Below, piece after piece: positions 57,245-64,000 of a stretch of DNA of 64,000 nucleotides (its first letter is position 1; each line of letters begins with the position of its first letter). The position numbers and the translations under genes are program-made. Below the pieces are notes generated by a model. The model was not told where the DNA came from and ran no database searches. It worked only from the letters and a program-made list of their open reading frames with translations. Source of the stretch: Oscillospiraceae bacterium (GTDB lineage: Bacteria > Bacillota > Clostridia > Oscillospirales > Oscillospiraceae); NCBI GenBank assembly GCA_020025535.1, contig JAHHRY010000001.1:186001-250000 (forward strand), in the 5' to 3' direction.

Positions 57245-58291
57245 ATGTCGCAAAGCTTAATCAAAAAAATCCTAATATTTTTTATGGGAATCGTCGGTTT
57301 TTTAATCGGAATATTCTATTTCTTCCCAATTGCACTTCCATTTTTGTTTGGCACAATTTTAGCGCTGAGCGCCGAGCCGGCCGTCGAGATGCTCTGCAGC
57401 AGGATGCATCTGCCCCGATGGGCCGCCACCGCCTTTGCGGTCAGCAGCGTTTTTCTTCTGTCCGCCGCTCTGCTGACGATTCTCGTCGCCCTGCTGATAC
57501 GCCAGCTGAGCAGTCTCAGCAGCATGCTCCCCCAACTGACCGGTACCATCCATCAGGGGATGATTCTCCTGCGGGACTGGCTGTTTTCTCTGGCACAGCA
57601 GGCGCCGGAAGGCATCCGGGAGGGTCTGGAGCAGCTTGTGAAAAACCTTTTCTCTGACGGCAGCACCCTGCTGGAGGACACCCTGACCCGTCTTCCTCAG
57701 GTGGTCTCCAAAGTGCTGGGAAGCCTGTCTGACGGTCTGTTTACCGTTCTCACCGGCATCATCTCCGGCTACATGATTTCCGCCCGGCTGCCCGCACTGA
57801 AGGAATGGCTGCGCTGCAAAGTCCCTGCTTCCTGGAGAGAACACTGCCACGCTTCCATAAAGGATCTGCGTAAAGGACTGGGCGGCTGGCTTTCCGCCCA
57901 GCTCAAGCTGGCAGGCGTGACATTTCTGATCCTCTGGATCGGTTTCATGATCCTGAAAATCTCCAACAGCATCCTGTGGGCGTTTCTGGTGACTCTGGTG
58001 GACATTTTCCCCATTTTAGGTGTAGGAACCATCCTCATCCCCTGGAGCATCGTTGCTATGATTCAGGGGAATTTCCCCCTTGCTCTGGGACTTCTTTCGA
58101 TTTATGCTGTGGCGTGGCTGACACGCTCCGTGCTGGAACCGAAAATGATCGGAAAAGGTCTGGGGCTGGATCCTCTTCTGACACTGGTTTCCATTTATGC
58201 CGGTTTCCGGCTGATGGGAATTGCCGGGATGCTGCTGGCACCCGTTTTTGCCATGACAATTTCCCAGATTTTGAAAGCCTGCCGCCGCTAA
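57245..58291 (+). CDS. ytvI: YtvI-like sporulation membrane protein (AI-2E transporter family)
   Basis: A 348-residue polytopic protein of the AI-2E/UPF0118 family. Hydrophobic helices flank a soluble loop (residues 95-180). The C-terminal half has LGGWLSAQLKLAGVTFLILWIGF, LVDIFPILGVGTILIPW and SVLEPKMIGKGLGLDPLLTLVSIYAGF. The length and SpoVV/YtvI-like features suggest the sporulation subgroup, some of whose members help move dipicolinic acid to the forespore. Assignment within the family is tentative. GGGAG precedes the ATG. Confidence 0.78.
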   Translation: MSQSLIKKILIFFMGIVGFLIGIFYFFPIALPFLFGTILALSAEPAVEMLCSRMHLPRWAATAFAVSSVFLLSAALLTILVALLIRQLSSLSSMLPQLTGTIHQGMILLRDWLFSLAQQAPEGIREGLEQLVKNLFSDGSTLLEDTLTRLPQVVSKVLGSLSDGLFTVLTGIISGYMISARLPALKEWLRCKVPASWREHCHASIKDLRKGLGGWLSAQLKLAGVTFLILWIGFMILKISNSILWAFLVTLVDIFPILGVGTILIPWSIVAMIQGNFPLALGLLSIYAVAWLTRSVLEPKMIGKGLGLDPLLTLVSIYAGFRLMGIAGMLLAPVFAMTISQILKACRR

Positions 58292-58326
58292 AAGGCAGGT
58301 TTCCCTGTCGAAATTTAAACTCCCTA

Positions 58327-58355
58327 TTGTGTAATCCGTTGTTTTTTGATATAAT
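58327..58355 (+). promoter_or_regulatory. recJ promoter
   Basis: -35 TTGTGT (58327-58332) and -10 TATAAT (58350-58355), spacer 17. A Spo0A-box-like core (TGTCGAA) lies near 58307, but this alone is weak evidence. Confidence 0.6.
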
Positions 58356-58373
58356 AACAGGAAATGTTATTAT

Positions 58374-60437
58374 ATGGATGTGTGTAGTGTGAAATATAGA
58401 GAATGGAAAGTATCAAATCCTGAAATGGGAGCTGTGAACGCCCTGGTTACCGGCGGATACGCTCCTCTGACCGCTATGGTTCTGGCTGCCCGTGGGATGC
58501 AAACCCCCGGGCAAGCTCACGCTTATCTGGATTGCAGCTGTGCCATGCCGGACCCCTTTCTGCTGCGGGATATGGATCTCGCCGTGGGGCGTGTGGGGCT
58601 GGCAATGGCAAAGGGCGAAAAAATTGCCGTCTTTGGCGACTACGACGTGGACGGCATCACAGCCACCTGTCTGCTGACAGACTTTCTGCGCCATAACGGA
58701 GCCAACTGTATCTCCTATATCCCCGGGCGGCTGGAGGAAGGCTACGGCTTAAATCCCATAGCCATTCATCAGCTGCACGACGAAGGTGTACAGCTGATTA
58801 TCACCGTCGACTGCGGCATCACCGCCGTGGACGAAGCCCTGCTGTGCAAGGAGCTGGGCATCGATCTGGTCATCACCGACCACCACGAATGCAAGGACGA
58901 ACTCCCGGATGCCATTGCAGTCGTCAATCCGCACCGCCCCCACAGCGGATACCCTCACAAAAACCTTTCCGGCGTAGGTGTCGCCTTCAAGCTGGCCGCT
59001 GCCCTGTGGGGCAATCAGGAGGCAGCTCTCGCCGAATATGCAGATATGGTGTGTCTCGGCACCGTTGCCGATGTGATGCCTTTGCTGGGAGAAAACCGCG
59101 TATTTGTCGCCAGAGGACTGGAATCTCTGCGCCACACCCACCGGCCCGGTATCGCCGCACTGATGAAAGAATGCAACTGCGACCCGGAAACCCTCACCGC
59201 CACCTCTATCGGCTTTATGCTGGCTCCAAGAATCAATGCAGCCGGCCGCATCGGAAAAATTGAAATTGCCGTAGGGCTGTTTCTTACCCATGACGAAGCC
59301 GAAGCCGAAGCTTACGCTCAGGGGCTTTGTGAACTGAACCGGCAGCGTCAGGCCGTGGAATCGGAGATCTTCACCCAGGCCGTGGAAATGCTTCCCACAG
59401 ACAACCAGCCGGAAGCAATCGTTCTGGCTGACGAAAACTGGCATCAGGGCGTGGTGGGCATCGTTGCAAGCCGCATTGCCGAAGAATACTGCTGCCCCAC
59501 CTTCCTCATCTGTCTGGACGGCGAACACGGAAAAGCCAGTTCCCGCAGCTACGGCGGCTTTAACCTGTTTGCTTCTCTCACCGCCCTTTCCGATCTGCTG
59601 GAAAGCTATGGCGGTCACGAACTGGCGGCAGGCTTCACCATTCACAGAGATCAGATTCCCGCCTTCCGGCAGGCCATCTGCAAGCTTGCAAAAGAATATT
59701 ACGCCGATGCCGGCCCCCGCACCGTACTGGACGTGGACTGCATCATCCCGCCGGATCTTCTGTCCATCCGGGGCATCGATGCACTGAACGTGCTGGAGCC
59801 CTGCGGAAACGGCTGCCCCAAGCCGGTACTGATGATTGAAAATCTTGTCATTGACCGGGCAAGCCCCGTAGGCAACGGCCGCCACCTGCGGCTGCGGCTG
59901 CGGCACGGACGGCAGACTTTAAACGCCATCTGCTTCTCCACCACCATGGAATCCGCCTCCATTCAGCAGGGAGACGTGGTGGATGTGGCCTTCAATCCCC
60001 AGGTCAACGAATTCCGGGGAGAACGAAGCGTACAGCTGAATGTCATCGACATCCGTCCCAGCTGTCAGGCGGAATGCTCCTGTGACGTGAGCAGCTACCA
60101 CACACTGTGCGCCGGAACCATCTCCCCTCAGGCGGCCGCAGAGCTTCTGCCCGACCGGAATACTCTGGGCGTTGTCTGGCGGTATCTTGCCGGAACCGGC
60201 AGCGATACCATTCAGGAATCTCCTATTTGCCTGTGCAGAAAAATCGTTCGCAGAGGCAATATTCCGCTGTCTCTGGGCAAAATGCTGACCTGCCTGGATA
60301 TTTTTTCCGACGTTGGCCTGCTTACCACGAAAAGGCTGAACAAGTACATTGTAATTCATTTGCCTGCTACAACCGGCAAAGCCGATCTGCAGCAGAGTGC
60401 AACCATGCAGCGCCTGCTGCATGCGAAAGAGAGTTGA
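58374..60437 (+). CDS. recJ: Single-stranded-DNA-specific exonuclease RecJ
   Basis: A 687-residue RecJ. DHH motifs: GDYDVDGITATCLL, VDCGITA, TDHHECKDELP and PHRPHSGYP; the DHHA1 part has SSRSYGGFNLFASLTAL and GGHELAAGF. An OB-type domain and a firmicute C-terminal extension follow (residues ~560-687). It degrades 5' ends of single strands in recombination and mismatch repair. The start is uncertain: ATG at 58374 is taken, with AGGAAA 12 bases upstream; GTG at 58389 is an alternative. Gene order recJ-rel matches other Firmicutes except that apt is missing between them. Confidence 0.93.
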   Translation: MDVCSVKYREWKVSNPEMGAVNALVTGGYAPLTAMVLAARGMQTPGQAHAYLDCSCAMPDPFLLRDMDLAVGRVGLAMAKGEKIAVFGDYDVDGITATCLLTDFLRHNGANCISYIPGRLEEGYGLNPIAIHQLHDEGVQLIITVDCGITAVDEALLCKELGIDLVITDHHECKDELPDAIAVVNPHRPHSGYPHKNLSGVGVAFKLAAALWGNQEAALAEYADMVCLGTVADVMPLLGENRVFVARGLESLRHTHRPGIAALMKECNCDPETLTATSIGFMLAPRINAAGRIGKIEIAVGLFLTHDEAEAEAYAQGLCELNRQRQAVESEIFTQAVEMLPTDNQPEAIVLADENWHQGVVGIVASRIAEEYCCPTFLICLDGEHGKASSRSYGGFNLFASLTALSDLLESYGGHELAAGFTIHRDQIPAFRQAICKLAKEYYADAGPRTVLDVDCIIPPDLLSIRGIDALNVLEPCGNGCPKPVLMIENLVIDRASPVGNGRHLRLRLRHGRQTLNAICFSTTMESASIQQGDVVDVAFNPQVNEFRGERSVQLNVIDIRPSCQAECSCDVSSYHTLCAGTISPQAAAELLPDRNTLGVVWRYLAGTGSDTIQESPICLCRKIVRRGNIPLSLGKMLTCLDIFSDVGLLTTKRLNKYIVIHLPATTGKADLQQSATMQRLLHAKES

Positions 60438-60442
60438 GTTTT

Positions 60443-62638
60443 ATGGAAACTTTTGAATTCCATTATAAAGCTTTGCAGGATGCGCTGGACAAGCGCTCTT
60501 TCAGCGGCGACCGCGCGCTGATCGAAAAAACCATCCAGTACGCCTCGGAAAAGCATAAAAACCAAAAGCGTAAGGACGGCTCTCCCTACATCATTCACCC
60601 TCTGGCCGTGGCACAGATCGTTACGGAGATGGGACTGGATACCGAAGCTATTCTGGCTGCCCTGCTTCACGACTGCATTGAAGATACCGACACTTCCCAC
60701 GATGAGATTTCCAAGCTCTTCGGTGAGACCGTGGCACAGCTGGTGGAAGGCGTCACCAAGCTGACCCGTGCCAATTTCTCCACCACCGAACAGGCGCAGA
60801 TGGAAAACCTGCGTAAAATGTTCATGGCTATGTCCAAGGATATTCGCGTGGTGCTGATCAAAATTGCCGACCGTCTGCATAATATGCGTACCATGCAGTA
60901 TCAGTCCCCGTCCAAACAGATCATCAAATGCCGGGAAACCATGGACATCTATGCTCCTCTGGCACACCGTCTCGGTATGCAGAAGATCAAATGGGAGCTG
61001 GAAGATACCGCCATGCAGTATCTGGCGCCGGATGATTACAATGGGATCATGTCCTATCTGAACGCCCACAAGGAGCAGGACGAGGCATTCATGAAAACCA
61101 TTCAGAATACCATCTCCCAGCGTCTTTCCTCCGTGGGCATCCGCAACACCACCTATGGCCGCATCAAGCACGTCTACTCGATCTACCGAAAAATGCAGAC
61201 GCAGGGCAAAACCATGGACGAGCTGTATGACCTGTATGCCTTCCGTGTCATCGTGGACACCATTCCGGACTGCTACAACGTGCTGGGACATATCCATGAC
61301 CTGTTCAATCTGGTACCCGGCCGGTTCAAGGACTACATTTCCACCCCCAAGCCCAATATGTACCAGAGTCTGCATACAACCGTCATCGGCACGCAGGGCG
61401 TACCCTTTGAGGTGCAGATCCGCACCTGGGATATGCACGAAACCGCCGAATACGGTATCGCAGCCCACTGGAAATACAAGCAGGGCACCGGAAACGGCGA
61501 CGAAAAGGACTTTGAATGGGTACGCCGTCTGCTGGAAAGCCAGCAGGATACCGATGCGGAAGACTATCTCCAGTCTCTGAAAATCGATATGTTCAACGAC
61601 GAGGTCTTCGTCTTTACGCCCAAAGGGCGCATTGTCTCCCTGCCCGCCGGTTCGACTCCCATCGACTTTGCATACGCCATCCATTCCGGCGTCGGCAACT
61701 CCATGGTAGGTGCCAAGGTCAACAACCGGATCATGGGCATCGGCACGCCGCTGAACAACGGCGATATTGTGGAGATTCTCACCTCCAAATCCAGCAAGTG
61801 CGGCCCCAGCCGTGACTGGCTGAACATCTGCAAGAGCAACCAGGCCCGCACCAAAATCAAGCAGTGGTTCAAAAAGGAAAAGCGGGAAGAAAACGTGGCG
61901 CACGGACGTGCCAGCTTTGAAGCGGAAATGCGCCGTGCAGGTCTGCCCCTGCCCCTTACCATCGACCCGGAAATCGGCCCTCAGCTTCTCAGAAAGCTGG
62001 CCTTCGACACCTGGGAGGATATGTACGCCGCCATCGGCTACGGCGGTCTGACCGCTGTGAAAGCCGTGGGCAGAATCCGGGACGACATCAACAAGGCAAT
62101 GAAGCTTCAGTCCGGCGACAAGAGTATTCCGGCAGTACCTGCCAAAAACTCCGCCGGCGATTCCGCCCGGGATGACCGTCATTCCGTCAACGGCGTCATC
62201 GTGGAAGACATCGACTCCTGCATGGTGAAGTTCGCCAAATGCTGCACACCCGTTCCCGGCGACGCCATTGTCGGCTTTATCACCAAGGGCTTCGGTGTGT
62301 CCGTCCACCGCTGCGACTGTCCCAACGCCGCACACCGGGACGATCCCATTCAGTCCGCCCGCTGGGTGCGGGTGCGCTGGGCAAGTCAGGCGGATCAGCC
62401 CTTTGAAACCACTCTGGAGCTGGACTGCAACACCCGCGACGGCCTGCTGCTGGATGTGGCTACCACCATGTCCACCAACCACATCCGTCTGAAGGAGCTG
62501 AACGGCAGGGAGCTGGAAGGCAGCAAGAGTATCTTCACCGTTCGTTTCGAGGTAAAGAACGTGGACGAACTGGAATCGATCCGCAAGAAACTGCTGAACA
62601 TCCCGGACGTTGTGGCCACCAGAAGAGGACAATACTAA
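60443..62638 (+). CDS. rel: Bifunctional (p)ppGpp synthetase/hydrolase
   Basis: A 731-residue long RSH protein. The hydrolase HD domain has YIIHPLAVAQIV and LLHDCIEDTD; the synthetase domain has RIKHVYSIYRKM, YDLYAFRVIVD and TPKPNMYQSLHTTV. TGS (FTPKGRIVSLPAGSTPIDFAYAIHS), a zinc-finger-type segment with CCTPVPGD and HRCDCPN, and a C-terminal ACT domain complete it. It controls the stringent response at the ribosome. ATG at 60443 is 5 bases after recJ; the frame is open further upstream inside recJ but is not used. Confidence 0.96.
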   Translation: METFEFHYKALQDALDKRSFSGDRALIEKTIQYASEKHKNQKRKDGSPYIIHPLAVAQIVTEMGLDTEAILAALLHDCIEDTDTSHDEISKLFGETVAQLVEGVTKLTRANFSTTEQAQMENLRKMFMAMSKDIRVVLIKIADRLHNMRTMQYQSPSKQIIKCRETMDIYAPLAHRLGMQKIKWELEDTAMQYLAPDDYNGIMSYLNAHKEQDEAFMKTIQNTISQRLSSVGIRNTTYGRIKHVYSIYRKMQTQGKTMDELYDLYAFRVIVDTIPDCYNVLGHIHDLFNLVPGRFKDYISTPKPNMYQSLHTTVIGTQGVPFEVQIRTWDMHETAEYGIAAHWKYKQGTGNGDEKDFEWVRRLLESQQDTDAEDYLQSLKIDMFNDEVFVFTPKGRIVSLPAGSTPIDFAYAIHSGVGNSMVGAKVNNRIMGIGTPLNNGDIVEILTSKSSKCGPSRDWLNICKSNQARTKIKQWFKKEKREENVAHGRASFEAEMRRAGLPLPLTIDPEIGPQLLRKLAFDTWEDMYAAIGYGGLTAVKAVGRIRDDINKAMKLQSGDKSIPAVPAKNSAGDSARDDRHSVNGVIVEDIDSCMVKFAKCCTPVPGDAIVGFITKGFGVSVHRCDCPNAAHRDDPIQSARWVRVRWASQADQPFETTLELDCNTRDGLLLDVATTMSTNHIRLKELNGRELEGSKSIFTVRFEVKNVDELESIRKKLLNIPDVVATRRGQY

Positions 62639-62699
62639 GCATTCCGGCATGGCAAAAAGCCGCCATGCCTTCCATATATTCTCAAAAGGAGCATTTGCT

Positions 62700-63164
62700 A
62701 TGCGTGCAATATTGACACGAGTCAAATCCGCCTCCGTCACCATAGACGGAGAAATCACCGGAAAGATCGGCCGGGGTTTTCTGATTCTGCTGGGCGTAGG
62801 CCCCGGAGATACCGAAAAGGAATGCCGCTATCTGGCGGAAAAAGCTCTGGGTCTGCGGATTTTCAAAGACGAAAACGACAAAATGAACCTGGGTCTGGAG
62901 CAGATCGGCGGCGAAGTGCTGGTAGTCAGTCAGTTCACCCTGTATGGCAACTGCCGCAAGGGCCGCAGGCCCAGCTTTGTGGAAGCCGCAGATCCCGAAC
63001 TGGGCAACCGGCTCTATGAAAAATTTCTGGAAATCTGCGAAGAACTGGGCTACCCCCCGCAGCACGGCCGGTTCGGCGCCGATATGCAGGTAGAATCCGT
63101 CAACGACGGTCCGGTGACTTTGATTCTGGACACCGACCAGCTGATGAACGAGCCTCGCAGGTAA
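62700..63164 (+). CDS. dtd: D-aminoacyl-tRNA deacylase
   Basis: A 154-residue DTD. SQFTLYGNCRKGRRPSF and the C-terminal NDGPVTLILDTD (Gly-cisPro-type region is GPVT) are canonical. It frees tRNAs from D-amino acids. It lies 61 bases after rel, the conserved firmicute order. AAGGAG precedes the ATG. Confidence 0.96.
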   Translation: MRAILTRVKSASVTIDGEITGKIGRGFLILLGVGPGDTEKECRYLAEKALGLRIFKDENDKMNLGLEQIGGEVLVVSQFTLYGNCRKGRRPSFVEAADPELGNRLYEKFLEICEELGYPPQHGRFGADMQVESVNDGPVTLILDTDQLMNEPRR

Positions 63165-63183
63165 CCAAAAGGAGGACATATTC

Positions 63184-63783
63184 ATGATGAAAATTGAGTC
63201 CATGGTTCTGGGTATTTATCAGACCAACTGCTATATCGTGTATCAGGAAGGCGCCAAAGAATGCGTCGTTATCGATCCGGGCTACAAGCCGGAAAAGGTT
63301 CTTGCCAGACTGGAGGAACTGGGTCTGAAACCCGTTGCCATTTTGCTGACCCACGGCCATTTTGACCATGTGAGCGCCGTCAAAGAACTGGCCGCAGAGA
63401 CCAGCTGCAAGGTCTTTCTGCAGGAAAGGGATCTGTCCCTGCCTCCCAAGATGACCAACGGCCCTCTCTACTATACCGATCTTTATAAGGAAGGCGACAC
63501 GCTGGAGCTGGCCGGTCTTACCATTCAGGTCATGGAAACCCCGGGTCACACCCCCGGATCCGTATGTCTGCTGGTGGGAGATGCCCTTTTCTCCGGTGAC
63601 ACCCTTTTTGCCGGTTCCCGGGGCAGAACGGATCTGCCCGGCGGCGACGAGCAGCAGATCATGGCGTCTCTTGCCCGTCTGGCAGGTATTCAAAAGCATT
63701 ATGATGTATATCCCGGTCACAGCATCGCCACCACGCTGGAAAGAGAACAGGAGTACAATCCCTATATGCGTGCATCCTCTTGA
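63184..63783 (+). CDS. MBL-fold metallo-hydrolase (glyoxalase II-like, YqgX type)
   Basis: A 199-residue metallo-beta-lactamase-fold enzyme. Zinc ligands: LTHGHFDHV, ETPGHTPGSV, FSGDTLF, and VYPGHSIATT. It resembles YqgX-type thioesterases of the glyoxalase II group; the substrate is not known. It begins 20 bases after dtd and is followed 18 bases later by hemZ, a probable operon. AGGAGG precedes the start. Confidence 0.9.
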   Translation: MMKIESMVLGIYQTNCYIVYQEGAKECVVIDPGYKPEKVLARLEELGLKPVAILLTHGHFDHVSAVKELAAETSCKVFLQERDLSLPPKMTNGPLYYTDLYKEGDTLELAGLTIQVMETPGHTPGSVCLLVGDALFSGDTLFAGSRGRTDLPGGDEQQIMASLARLAGIQKHYDVYPGHSIATTLEREQEYNPYMRASS

Positions 63784-63801
63784 GGATTTGCGAGGTCTTT
63801 T

Positions 63802-64000
63802 ATGAAACTGACACTGGAAGGTCACGATGACCGTTACGCCGTGGAACAGCTGCAGTTATCTCTGTTCCCGGAAAATACCGATGGAGAAGCGATTTCCACG
63901 CTCCATCGGGGCAAAATCTGGCTCACCGCCACTACCAAAATTACCGTCGCCGGCAAAACCGTCACTGCATCCCGCCGCCTGAAGGCTGCGGCCGAAACCG
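63802..64000 (+). CDS. hemZ: HemZ-like radical SAM protein (coproporphyrinogen oxidase-like), N-terminal fragment
   Basis: Only 66 codons are present before the window ends. MKLTLEGHDDRYAVEQLQLSLFPE is the typical N-terminus of clostridial and Bacillus HemZ, whose radical SAM domain starts later. The downstream position after dtd and the MBL gene supports it. The catalytic part is not seen, so the assignment rests on a short stretch. Confidence 0.65.
   Translation, partial: MKLTLEGHDDRYAVEQLQLSLFPENTDGEAISTLHRGKIWLTATTKITVAGKTVTASRRLKAAAET

Noticed and set aside
60356-62758. An 800-codon minus-strand frame opposite rel
   Set aside because: rel shows HD, synthetase, TGS and ACT domains; the opposite frame is compositional.

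Overview
The window looks like chromosomal DNA from a spore-forming, anaerobic Gram-positive bacterium of the class Clostridia. The G+C-rich third positions and the gene mix fit the Oscillospiraceae and relatives, but that placement is inference. The sporulation genes are spoIVA, sigK, spo0A, a spo0A paralogue, a spoIIQ-like gene and ytvI. Low-G+C Gram-positive gene orders are also present: rplU-prp-rpmA-obg, rpsF-ssb-rpsR, infC-rpmI-rplT and recJ-rel-dtd. A leftward Wood-Ljungdahl cluster points to acetogenic or reductive one-carbon metabolism. I see no prophage, insertion sequence or CRISPR array; this is mostly core genome with dense, well-formed promoters and terminators.

Layout. 1-5.0 kb: leftward metF, cooC, acsD and an acsC gene whose frame continues into a methyltransferase (AcsE-like) domain at the window edge. 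5.1-5.7 kb: tRNA-Gly followed by tandem copies of its own 3' end. 5.7-12.3 kb: DUF436 protein and ECF S component, spoIVA, yfhO-like and ywaF-like membrane proteins. 12.5-18.3 kb: tRNA-Leu, ygiQ, a tandem OB-fold protein, feoAB, nth. 18.4-23.2 kb: rpsF-ssb-rpsR, a Cys/Gly-rich mini-protein, a divergent spo0A paralogue, yitT, sigK, a DtxR-type regulator. 23.3-27.5 kb: metNIQ under a methionine T-box, a Cys-rich protein, a DUF362 protein. 27.7-34.3 kb: rplU-prp-rpmA, obg, ymdB, yhaO, yhaN. 34.3-38.6 kb: divergent PPi-type pfp and fba sharing palindromes, then prfC behind a small leader ORF. 38.6-46.7 kb: two peptidases, spo0A, glgP-malQ. 46.7-53.5 kb: DUF1292 protein, tcdA, Nudix, aspS, an RsmF-type methyltransferase, murA. 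53.6-64 kb: spoIIQ-like, infC-rpmI-rplT, an ACT-less aspartokinase, an ACT protein, ytvI, recJ, rel, dtd, an MBL hydrolase and the start of hemZ.

How it fits together. The left cluster supplies the methyl and corrinoid steps of acetyl-CoA synthesis. Pfp, Fba, GlgP and MalQ handle glycogen and sugar breakdown. Spo0A and its paralogue each sit behind matches to the Spo0A box, which suggests cross-regulation. The translation genes carry recognisable cis-regulation: an L21 leader, an infC attenuator with an AUC start codon, and L27 with the N-terminal extension that Prp removes. The most unusual observations are the acsC-acsE fusion, a 7-codon leader ORF whose downstream sequence can pair with the prfC ribosome-binding site, the Spo0A paralogue, and the tRNA-Gly 3'-end repeats.
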